In this document: piece by piece, positions 57,712-64,000 of the stretch
Layout of the letters: each line of letters opens with the position of its first letter
Position numbering within the stretch: the stretch's first letter is position 1
From: Arthrobacter crusticola
GTDB lineage: Bacteria; Actinomycetota; Actinomycetes; Actinomycetales; Micrococcaceae
Assembly (NCBI RefSeq): GCF_004357995.1
Contig: NZ_SMTK01000005.1
Span: forward strand, 310,001 to 374,000
DNA: 64,000 nt
Reading direction: 5' to 3'
Notes under the pieces: model-generated
What the model was told of the DNA's origin: nothing
Database searches by the model: none
Seen by the model: only the letters and a program-made list of their open reading frames with translations
Program-made: the position numbers and the translations under genes

Positions 57712-57769
57712 CCCCACTTTACTCCACAACGCTCCACAGTCAATCCACCGACACCACCGGTCCCTCCAC
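57712..57769 (-). promoter_or_regulatory. MraZ operator array and dcw promoter region
   Basis: On the minus strand GTGGGG (57712-57717), GTGGAG (57722-57727), GTGGAG (57732-57737) and GTGGAT (57743-57748) follow each other in 10-, 10- and 11-bp steps. Two weaker or isolated copies, GTGGTG (57752-57757) and GTGGAG (57764-57769), lie further upstream. A TATAAG (-10-like) lies just downstream. The 336-bp gap 57652-57987 holds nothing else besides the terminator at 57906-57931. Confidence 0.8.
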
Positions 57770-57905
57770 TTTTGTTTCGGGCGCGTTGGAAGCACTTTTG
57801 GTACGCATGTGAAAGCGCCGCAGCACCCTGGCGGAGACGTGCGGAAGGTCGGAAAGCTCCCGGGATGCGCCCGGAAGGCGCGCGCCGGCAGGGGCCTTAA
57901 ATGAC

Positions 57906-57931
57906 GAAAGACCCGCGGGTGCGGGTCTTTC
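57906..57931 (-). terminator. Terminator of the DUF3040 gene
   Basis: Perfect 11-bp stem GAAAGACCCGC (57906-57916) with 57921-57931 and a 4-base loop. The minus strand continues GTCATTT after the stem. It lies 57 bases after the DUF3040 stop and insulates mraZ. Confidence 0.75.
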
Positions 57932-57987
57932 GGAAAGGTCAGTCCGGGGCCGGTTTGCTTACCGGTGACGGGCCGTCAAGGGCGGGA

Positions 57988-58365
57988 TCAGGGTTGATCC
58001 CGCTTCCGCTCCTCCCACTTGTCTTCGAGGCTGCTCATGAAGCCGCTCCTGCCGGCGGAGGCAGGCTTGGACGGGAGCCCCGCGGTGTGCCCTGTCTCGA
58101 CGGTCTTGGCTTTCGTCGTCGCGAAGTAGACGCCGGCGCCCATCACGATGAAGCCGGCCACCCCCACCACGATGAGCTGGGATCCGATGCCCGCAAGGAG
58201 GACCAGGATTCCCGCAATGGTGACAAGCGAGCCGATGACGAGCCTTCGGGTCGACATCGACCGCCGTGTACTTGACGCCATCGAGTGTGCGAATTTCGGA
58301 TCGTCGGCGTGAAGCTGCTGTTCGAGCTGATCGAGCAACCTCTGCTCGTGTTCCGAGAGTGCCAT
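57988..58365 (-). CDS. DUF3040 family small membrane protein
   Basis: 125 residues from ATG 58365 (AAGGAGG five bases upstream favours it over the adjacent GTG at 58368). MALSEHEQRLLDQLEQQLHADDPKFA is the family signature, followed by two close membrane segments (LVIGSLVTIAGILVLLAGIG and LIVVGVAGFIVMGAGVYFAT) and a hydrophilic Lys/Arg/Glu tail. Function unknown. It is the usual neighbour between dinB and mraZ in actinobacteria. Confidence 0.9.
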   Translation of the reverse strand: MALSEHEQRLLDQLEQQLHADDPKFAHSMASSTRRSMSTRRLVIGSLVTIAGILVLLAGIGSQLIVVGVAGFIVMGAGVYFATTKAKTVETGHTAGLPSKPASAGRSGFMSSLEDKWEERKRDQP

Positions 58366-58547
58366 CACGGCCTCCTTGATGTAAGTGCCAACGTTCCTTC
58401 ATCCAACCAACGAGTCCGGCCCCGGGATGGTTCCCGGCGGGGCCCGCCGTTCCGGTCCGCGCCGCGCGGCCGTGGGGCTGCGCAGCGCGGATGCCGGAGA
58501 TCGATTGACCTACACCAAGAGTAGTTCTCACCACGGTAACTTGAAAG

Positions 58548-59795
58548 TCACAATGTAGCGTTACCGGGCGGATTTCCGCGCCGGGCCGCGCGCGGCGCCG
58601 GAGGGCCCAGCAGACCCGCCGGCCGCACCCCGGCGGCGCCGAATTTCCGGTTCACCGCATCGAGGGCAACCTCCGCCGTCCGCCAGTTGTCATCCTGCCT
58701 GTCGATCGTCATCTGGTGGGCCCCCGCTCCCCCGGATCCAAGCTGTTCGGCCCGCAGCCCGATCAGCCGCACGGCCAGGGGACGCTCCCCGAGCGCACTC
58801 AGCAGGGCCGTCGCTGCGCCGTAGAGCGCGTGGGCGCTGTCGACGGGCTCGGCAAGCTTCTTCGAACGGGTCAGGGTGGAGAAGTCGGCATAGCGGAGCT
58901 TGAGGGAGACGCCCTGCGCCGAGAGGCCCGCGGCGCGCAGCCGGGTGGCGGTCCGGTGGGCGAGCCGCAGGAGTTCCCGGTGCAGGACGGCGGTATCGGT
59001 CACATCCTGCGCGAAAGTCTCCTCCGCCCCGATGCTCTTCTCGGCACGGGAGACGACGACCTTGCGTGGGTCCCTGCCCCAGGCCAGTTCGTGGACGTGC
59101 CGGCCGGAGGTGCCCAGGAGCTTGGTGAGCGCCGAGACCGGGGTGGAGGCGAGGTCCTCCACGGTCCGGATGCCCAGACGGGCGAGGGTCTCCTGGGTCT
59201 TGGCGCCCACTCCCCACAGCACGGAGACCGGCTGGGCGTGGAGGAAGGAGACCGTGTCGCTTCCGGGCACCAGCAGGAGTCCATTGGGTTTGGCCTGGGT
59301 CGAGGCGATCTTCGCGACGAATTTGGTGGTGGCAGCGCCCACGCTGGCCGTGATGCCGAGGCTCCTGCTGATTTCCGCGCGGATCTGCTCCCCGATCTCC
59401 CGGGGGTGTCCCAGCCGGCGCGTGGCTCCGGCGACGTCGAGGAAGGCCTCATCGACGCTGAGCTGTTCGACCAGCGGGGTGACCGATCGGAAGATCTCCA
59501 TCACCGCCGCCGACACCTCCGCATAGCGGTCGTGATGGGGCTCGAGGACCACGGCCGACGGGCAGCGCCGCATCGCCACGGCCATCGGCATGGCGGAGCG
59601 GACGCCGAACCGGCGGGCTTCGTAGGAGGCGGACAGGACGACCGAGCGGCCCGACGGGCTGCCGACAATAACCGGAACGCCCCGGAGTTCGGGCCGGCTC
59701 ATCAGTTCGACCGAGACATAGAAAGCGTCCATGTCGATGTGCAGGATGGTGCACTCTGCGCCGGCCGGCAGCTGGTCCCGAGTCCCGTTCACCAC
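58548..59795 (-). CDS. dinB: DNA polymerase IV (Y family)
   Basis: 415-residue translesion polymerase. Catalytic acidic residues D21 and D23 in ILHIDMDAFYVSVE and D115-E116 in LSVDEAFLD are present. FGVRSAMPM, HhH region (GVGAKTQETLARLGI) and the little-finger domain (IGAEETFAQDV) follow. There is no obvious C-terminal beta-clamp motif in the visible tail (GPPAPRAARRGNPPG). It is divergent from the prenyl synthase gene across 120 bp. Confidence 0.94.
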   Translation of the reverse strand: MVNGTRDQLPAGAECTILHIDMDAFYVSVELMSRPELRGVPVIVGSPSGRSVVLSASYEARRFGVRSAMPMAVAMRRCPSAVVLEPHHDRYAEVSAAVMEIFRSVTPLVEQLSVDEAFLDVAGATRRLGHPREIGEQIRAEISRSLGITASVGAATTKFVAKIASTQAKPNGLLLVPGSDTVSFLHAQPVSVLWGVGAKTQETLARLGIRTVEDLASTPVSALTKLLGTSGRHVHELAWGRDPRKVVVSRAEKSIGAEETFAQDVTDTAVLHRELLRLAHRTATRLRAAGLSAQGVSLKLRYADFSTLTRSKKLAEPVDSAHALYGAATALLSALGERPLAVRLIGLRAEQLGSGGAGAHQMTIDRQDDNWRTAEVALDAVNRKFGAAGVRPAGLLGPPAPRAARRGNPPGNATL

Positions 59796-59915
59796 GGAGC
59801 CATCGTATCCGAGGTCCCCGACACCGGCGGCCGGGGCCCGGGCCCGGCTGGGGGCCCCGGCCGAGGGGGTTTAGAGTTGGATCCGTTCACGCCTGCCTAG
59901 CCGTACGGGGAATCC

Positions 59916-61040
59916 ATGCAGTCCGCCACCCGACCCGCCGACCCGGACAACCGCCTCACGGACTCGGTCCGCCGTCACCAGGGCGCCTTCCTCTCGTCCA
60001 TGTCCGAGGAAACCGGCGCGTTCCTCGCAGCGCAGGAGGAACTCCTCACCGAGATCTCCCCCGAGTCACTGTCGCTGCTGTCCGCCATCCGCGGGCTGAC
60101 CTCCGGGGGAAAACGGATCCGCGCCCTTCTCTGCTTCTGGGGCTGGCGTGCCGCCGGCGGGACGGGTGACCTGCAGCCGGTGGCACGGGCGGGAGCAGCG
60201 CTCGAGTTTTTCCAGGCCGCGGCCCTGATGCACGATGACGTCATCGACCGGTCGGAGACGCGCCGCGGGGCACCCAGCATCCACCGGCAGTTCCGGCAGC
60301 AGCACCTGGGCGCCGGGTGGCACCTCGACGCCGACCGTTTCGGTACGTCGTCGGCCATCCTCGCCGGAGATCTGTGCCTTGCCTTCAGCGAAGAGCTGTT
60401 CACCGGGGCGTGCGTCGGGGCCGGGGCGACCTCCGCGCGGGCCATCTTCAACCGGATGCGCACCGAGGTGATGGCCGGCCAGTACCTCGACCTCCTCGAG
60501 GAGGCAGTGGGCCCGGACCTGCCGCCGGCCACCGCGGCCGATCGGGCCCTCAACATCCTTCGGTACAAGTCGGCGAAGTATTCGATCGAGCGCCCGGTGA
60601 TGCTCGGCGGGGCGCTGGCCGGGGCGGACGCCGCCACCCTGGCGCGGTTTTCCGCGTTTGCGCTGCCGCTCGGCGAGGCCTTCCAGCTGCGCGACGACGT
60701 CCTCGGGGTCTTCGGCGACCCGGCGGTGACCGGGAAGCCTGCCGGAGACGACCTCCGGGAAGGCAAGCGGACCTACCTCGTGGCCCGCGCCCTGGCCGGG
60801 AGCGGCCCGCGTGATCAGGGCGTGCTCAACTCGCTGCTGGGCGATCCGGCCCTGGACGACGAAGGGGTCTCCCGGCTGCGCGGGCTCATCACAGCCAGTG
60901 GGGCGCTGCGGGATACCGAGCAGCTGATCCAGGACCGTTCGGCCGAGGCCTTTGCCGCCCTTGGCGTCCTTGAGACCGATGAGGTCTCGGCGGCAGCCCT
61001 GGGGCTCCTTGCGGAAGCGGCAGTGACCCGGACCTTCTAA
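59916..61040 (+). CDS. idsA: Polyprenyl diphosphate synthase (IdsA type)
   Basis: 374 residues, trans-isoprenyl diphosphate synthase. First Asp-rich motif DDVID (107-111) in LMHDDVIDRSETRRG and second motif LRDDVLGVFGD, with GKRIRALL and the Gly-Gly-Lys loop. Chain length (GGPP or longer) cannot be told from sequence alone. Its place next to the Rv2175c-like gene matches idsA2-Rv2175c of mycobacteria. Confidence 0.9.
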   Translation: MQSATRPADPDNRLTDSVRRHQGAFLSSMSEETGAFLAAQEELLTEISPESLSLLSAIRGLTSGGKRIRALLCFWGWRAAGGTGDLQPVARAGAALEFFQAAALMHDDVIDRSETRRGAPSIHRQFRQQHLGAGWHLDADRFGTSSAILAGDLCLAFSEELFTGACVGAGATSARAIFNRMRTEVMAGQYLDLLEEAVGPDLPPATAADRALNILRYKSAKYSIERPVMLGGALAGADAATLARFSAFALPLGEAFQLRDDVLGVFGDPAVTGKPAGDDLREGKRTYLVARALAGSGPRDQGVLNSLLGDPALDDEGVSRLRGLITASGALRDTEQLIQDRSAEAFAALGVLETDEVSAAALGLLAEAAVTRTF

Positions 61041-61179
61041 CCGTCCGGCACCGCCGGACCGTGCGCCGGGCGGACCCTCAGGCGCACGGGGGACGCACCG
61101 GCCGGCGCCCGGAGGACGGCTGTCTACCCGACGCCGTCCGTCCCGCGCCGTCTACCCGGAGCTGCGTAGGGGGCTCCGT

Positions 61180-61533
61180 CTACCAGGCCGCGGCCTGGGC
61201 CCGGCGCCGAATCTCGGTCTTGCGGCCTTCGCGGAGGGCGTCGATGGGACGGCCCGGCAGCGAGTCGTCCTCGGTATAGAGCCAGCGGATGATCTCCTCA
61301 TCCTCGAACCCGGAGTCCGAGAGCACCACAACGGTGCCTTTGAGGCTGTCGAGGACGGCCCCGTCGACAAAGAATTCCTCGGGGACGCTCCGGATCTTCC
61401 GGTCGGTGATCCTCAGGGCGACCAGGGCGCGCTCGTCGAGCAGCGCATGGACCTTCGTGATGGGGACGCCAAGCAGTTCGGCGACCTCCGGGAGATTTCT
61501 CCAGTGGGGCACAAGTTCTTCGATTTCAGTCAC
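61180..61533 (-). CDS. Rv2175c-like DNA-binding protein
   Basis: 117 residues. N-terminal winged helix/HTH (WRNLPEVAELLGVPITKVHALL) and C-terminal Rv2175c domain (DGAVLDSLKGTVVVLSDSGF, then IIRWLYTEDDSLPGRPIDAL). In Mycobacterium tuberculosis Rv2175c is a DNA-binding substrate of the kinase PknL encoded next to it. Here a PknL-like kinase lies 1.9 kb away, past the LysM gene. Likely a phospho-regulated DNA-binding protein; target unknown. Confidence 0.85.
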   Translation of the reverse strand: MTEIEELVPHWRNLPEVAELLGVPITKVHALLDERALVALRITDRKIRSVPEEFFVDGAVLDSLKGTVVVLSDSGFEDEEIIRWLYTEDDSLPGRPIDALREGRKTEIRRRAQAAAW

Positions 61534-61628
61534 CTTCTAAGGGTGCCACGACCCGGCACGCACCCTCTACTCACGGCCCGCAGGGAACCGACACGCCGTA
61601 CGGGCTCCTGATGTGGACTTCCCACCTG

Positions 61629-61656
61629 TTGTGATACGCCCGTCATCGTGTACATT
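61629..61656 (+). promoter_or_regulatory. Promoter of the LysM gene
   Basis: TTGTGA (61629-61634), 16-base spacer, TACATT (61651-61656). Transcription would begin near 61663, giving a leader of about 135 bases and placing the GTNAC repeats at 61664-61686 at the start point. Confidence 0.5.
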
Positions 61657-61663
61657 CACTACA

Positions 61664-61686
61664 GTCACATATGTAACTGGAGTCAC
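61664..61686 (+). promoter_or_regulatory. Triple GTNAC repeat, possible MtrA site
   Basis: GTCAC (61664), GTAAC (61673) and GTCAC (61682) in exact 9-bp steps directly at the predicted transcription start of a cell-wall hydrolase-like gene. Direct GTnAC-type repeats are described for MtrA, the response regulator that controls rpf and wall-lytic genes in actinobacteria. Spacing is close to, not identical with, published sites. Confidence 0.45.
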
Positions 61687-61798
61687 AGAAGACCCATTGC
61701 CTAACATTTGCACCTTGGCTTGCCGGGACAGGAGAACGATTGCTCCCGGCGGTCCGACGACCGTGCGGCTCCGGCCGCCTCTAGATGAGGAAATGCCC

Positions 61799-63337
61799 AT
61801 GACTGCCCAGCCACCGTCTACACCCCTGAGCGGAGCCTCCCGGCGCGCCGCAGGCACCTCCTCCTCCCGGCGGCGGAACCTGGCCGTGTCCACGGCCGCC
61901 ATCCCGGCCGTCATCCTTTCCTCGGTGGCGCTGGCGGAATCCGCAGCGGCCCACCAGCCCGCCCCCGCCACCTCGGTGCGGCTACAGGTCCCCACCGTGC
62001 AGGCCTCCCCGGCCCGCGCCCTCATTCCGGCGGCCGAGGTTGCCGCCCGGGTTCCCGCCCTGAAGGTTCCTGCCGTGACAACGCCGGCGGCGTATACGAT
62101 CAAGGCCGGCGACACCATGGGCGCCATCGCCCGCAAACACGGAATCGAGCTCGGCGCCCTGCTCAAGCTCAACCGGATGAGCCCCACCACGGTGATCTAC
62201 CCGGGACAGAAGATCCGGCTGGTGACTGGATCCACCCCTGCGCCCGCGGCTCCTGCGGCGGTCCGCGCCCAGACCACCGGCAGCTACGTCGTCAAGCCCG
62301 GTGACACCCTTGGCGCCATCGCCTCACGCCACGGCGTGAGCCTCGACAGCCTGCTCAAGGCCAACAACCTCTCCATGACCTCGATCATCCACCCGGGCCA
62401 GAAGATCGTCGTGGGCGGAAAAACGGCCGTCAAGCCGTCGGCCCCGGCTCCGGCCAAGCCCGCTCCCGCCGCCCCGGCCGCCAGCTACGTCGTCAAGCCC
62501 GGTGACACCCTCGGGGCGATCGCCTCACGCCACGGCGTGAGCCTCGACAGCCTGCTCAAGGCCAACAACCTCTCCATGACCTCGGTCATCCACCCGGGCC
62601 AGAAACTGGTTCTCAGTGGAAAGCCCGCCGCCCCGGCCCCGGCCGCGCCCACCGCGCCCACGGCCCCGGCGGGCAGCTACACCATCAAGGCCGGAGACAC
62701 CCTGGGCGCCATCGCGGCCCGCCACGGGGTGAGCCTCGCCGCGCTGCTGCAGGCGAACAACCTGCAGGCGTCAACGGTGATCTACCCGGGCAAGAAGCTC
62801 ACGATCCCCACCGGCAACGGCGGCTCCCCCACGGCGCCGCCCCCAACGAACCTCGTCCCCTCGACCTTCCTCGGGGTCACCTACCCGCAGGCCGTGGTCG
62901 CGGACGCGAACCGCAACAAGCAGATCCTCAACTCGCTGCCGGCCCCGAGCCCCGCCCAGATGCGCACGATCGTAGCGAACACCGCCCGGTCAATGGGCGT
63001 CGACCCCAGCCTCGCCATGGCCTTCGCCTTCCAGGAATCGGGCTTCAACCAGCGCGCGGTCTCCCCCGCCAACGCCATCGGCACCATGCAGGTCATCCCG
63101 ATGTCCGGGCAGTGGGCCAGCGACCTCGTCGGGCGCAAGCTCAACCTCCTCAATCCGCAGGACAACGTGACGGCCGGCGTGGCGATCATCCGCTCGCTGC
63201 TCGCCACGAGCCCGTCCCAGGACATCGCGATCGCGTCCTACTACCAGGGCCAGTACTCCGTGAAGACCCACGGAATGTTCAGCGACACCAAGAACTACGT
63301 CGCCGCCATCAAGGCCCACCAGAAGAACTTCCGGTAG
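61799..63337 (+). CDS. Secreted four-LysM lytic transglycosylase-like protein
   Basis: 512 residues from ATG 61799; the ATG two codons earlier is too close to GAGG (61787-61790), and the open frame further upstream is non-coding. A basic N-terminus and hydrophobic segment (LAVSTAAIPAVILSSVALAES) form a signal peptide with cleavage after about residue 51. Four LysM domains (about 99-142, 163-206, 230-272, 294-337) bind peptidoglycan, joined by Ala/Pro linkers; the middle two are almost identical. A C-terminal SLT/lysozyme-like domain (about 390-500) with probable catalytic Glu E413 (FQESGF) and GTMQVIP follows. Likely a peptidoglycan-cleaving enzyme active in growth or remodelling. It lies between the Rv2175c-like and PknL-like genes. 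Confidence 0.9.
   Translation: MTAQPPSTPLSGASRRAAGTSSSRRRNLAVSTAAIPAVILSSVALAESAAAHQPAPATSVRLQVPTVQASPARALIPAAEVAARVPALKVPAVTTPAAYTIKAGDTMGAIARKHGIELGALLKLNRMSPTTVIYPGQKIRLVTGSTPAPAAPAAVRAQTTGSYVVKPGDTLGAIASRHGVSLDSLLKANNLSMTSIIHPGQKIVVGGKTAVKPSAPAPAKPAPAAPAASYVVKPGDTLGAIASRHGVSLDSLLKANNLSMTSVIHPGQKLVLSGKPAAPAPAAPTAPTAPAGSYTIKAGDTLGAIAARHGVSLAALLQANNLQASTVIYPGKKLTIPTGNGGSPTAPPPTNLVPSTFLGVTYPQAVVADANRNKQILNSLPAPSPAQMRTIVANTARSMGVDPSLAMAFAFQESGFNQRAVSPANAIGTMQVIPMSGQWASDLVGRKLNLLNPQDNVTAGVAIIRSLLATSPSQDIAIASYYQGQYSVKTHGMFSDTKNYVAAIKAHQKNFR
62282..62604 (+). repeat. Near-identical 123-bp direct repeat encoding LysM 2 and 3
   Basis: Bases 62282-62404 and 62483-62605 differ at only a handful of positions and are 201 bp (67 codons) apart, in frame. 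The identity extends to synonymous positions, which points to recent duplication or gene conversion. Confidence 0.85.
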
Positions 63338-63340
63338 GAA

Positions 63341-63381
63341 CGGTGGAGGGCGGGGTCGGGTGTTGATCCTGCCCTCCACCG
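63341..63381 (+). terminator. Hairpin after the LysM gene
   Basis: An 11-bp perfect stem CGGTGGAGGGC (63341-63351) pairs with 63371-63381, four bases after the stop. There is no T tract, so termination may be partial or the stem may protect the 3' end. Confidence 0.55.
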
Positions 63382-63392
63382 CAGCCAGGACT

Positions 63393-63398
63393 TAGTAT
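63393..63398 (+). promoter_or_regulatory. -10 element of a leaderless kinase transcript
   Basis: TAGTAT ends 6 bases before the GTG start of the kinase gene, and no Shine-Dalgarno is present, so transcription probably starts at or next to the start codon. Confidence 0.5.
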
Positions 63399-63404
63399 CA
63401 ATAG

Positions 63405-64000
63405 GTGCACCAACGGCTGAACGACCCCCTGATCGGCGAACTTGTCGATGGGCGCTACCTCGTGGAGTCGCGCATCGCGCGCGGCGGAATGTCCACGGTC
63501 TACCTCGCCCTCGACCGCAGGCTTGACCGCAGGGTTGCGTTGAAGGTCCTGTTCACGCACCTCGCCGAAGACCGCACCTTCCTGGACCGGTTCGAGCAGG
63601 AAGCGAAGTCGGCCGCCCGTCTCTCCCACCCGCACGTTGTGGGAGTCCTTGACCAGGGCGTCGACGAGACAGCCGAACGCAGCACCGCCTATCTCGTGAT
63701 GGAGTACGTTCCCGGACGCACGCTGCGGGATCTGATCCGCGAACGCGGACGGCTCACCCCGAGGCTGGCCCTTGCCCTGATCGACCCAGTCATCGAGGGC
63801 CTCGCCGCCGCCCACGAGGCGGGGCTGGTGCACCGTGACGTCAAGCCGGAAAATGTTCTCCTCTCCAGCAGCGGGCAGATCAAGATCGCCGACTTCGGGC
63901 TCGCGCGCGCCGTCAGCGCGAGCACCGGCACCGCGACGCTCGTCGGCACCGCGGCCTACCTCCCGCCCGAACTTGTCACCGGCTCGCCGGCCGACGCCCG
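63405..64000 (+). CDS. pknL: PknL-like Ser/Thr protein kinase, 3'-truncated by window end
   Basis: 198 codons are visible and the frame runs off the window. The GTG start gives a short tail before [23 protein letters not shown] (glycine loop), with ATP Lys K47, catalytic loop HRDVKPEN (D145), DFG (163-165) and GTAAYLPPE. All catalytic residues are standard, unlike the kinase at 6091-7962. Membrane span and any PASTA repeats would lie beyond the window. Proximity to the Rv2175c-like gene supports the PknL assignment; Rv2175c is the known PknL substrate in mycobacteria. Confidence 0.88.
   Translation, partial: MHQRLNDPLIGELVDGRYLVESRIARGGMSTVYLALDRRLDRRVALKVLFTHLAEDRTFLDRFEQEAKSAARLSHPHVVGVLDQGVDETAERSTAYLVMEYVPGRTLRDLIRERGRLTPRLALALIDPVIEGLAAAHEAGLVHRDVKPENVLLSSSGQIKIADFGLARAVSASTGTATLVGTAAYLPPELVTGSPADA

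Noticed and set aside
61660..61798. Possible riboswitch (ydaO/c-di-AMP type) in the LysM leader
   Set aside because: Such elements often precede wall-hydrolase genes, but none of the conserved stems could be recognised in this leader.

Overview
The window is 64 kb of high-GC chromosomal DNA from an actinobacterium. The gene content and order point to the Micrococcales, most likely an Arthrobacter-like Micrococcaceae member. The supporting features are a complete dcw (division and cell wall) cluster with Wag31/DivIVA and SepF, a glnE-glnA2 pair, a tricorn-type protease, polyphosphate glucokinase, and Rv2175c/PknL homologues. No rRNA, tRNA or CRISPR array was seen. The genus is inferred from synteny and protein style only.

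Left part (1-12972): the 3' end of sucB, whose lipoyl domains are substrates of the lipB-lipA pair encoded a few kb away; a 1146-residue tricorn-like protease; a TIGR01777 epimerase-like protein; an atypical membrane Ser/Thr kinase (HGD and DFE in place of HRD and DFG); lipB-lipA; a DUF4191 protein; an RDD membrane protein; and glnA1. The glnA1 promoter region carries four GlnR half-sites in exact 11-bp register.

Accessory island (about 12973-21732): the conserved neighbours glnA1 and glnE-glnA2 are separated by about 8.7 kb of unrelated DNA. It starts with the C-terminal third of a tyrosine integrase, broken and joined at about 13253 to a frameshifted hexapeptide acyltransferase remnant. It continues through a gene-poor stretch with a small secreted protein and two doubtful small ORFs. 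It ends with two closely related acyltransferase-3/SGNH membrane proteins flanking a Thr-rich, Cys-containing secreted protein on the opposite strand. This last trio is the best candidate in the window for an undescribed system, possibly O-acylation of a cell-surface polymer or glycoprotein.

Middle part (21733-37944): glnE-glnA2, panB, a 54-residue SPOR-like protein, map, ppgK, nrdR, hisD, a membrane protein, a flavin reductase, dnaE, an RluD-type pseudouridine synthase and lspA.

Right part (38130-64000): the dcw cluster is read right to left as mraZ-rsmH-ftsL-ftsI-murE-murF-mraY-murD-ftsW-murG-murC-ftsQ-ftsZ-pgeF-yggS-sepF-yggT-divIVA. Many stop/start codons overlap by 4 bp, and an MraZ-type operator array lies upstream of mraZ. 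Beyond it lie a DUF3040 gene, dinB, a polyprenyl synthase (idsA type), an Rv2175c-like DNA-binding protein, a four-LysM transglycosylase-like secreted protein with MtrA-like repeats at its promoter, and the start of a PknL-like kinase cut by the window end.
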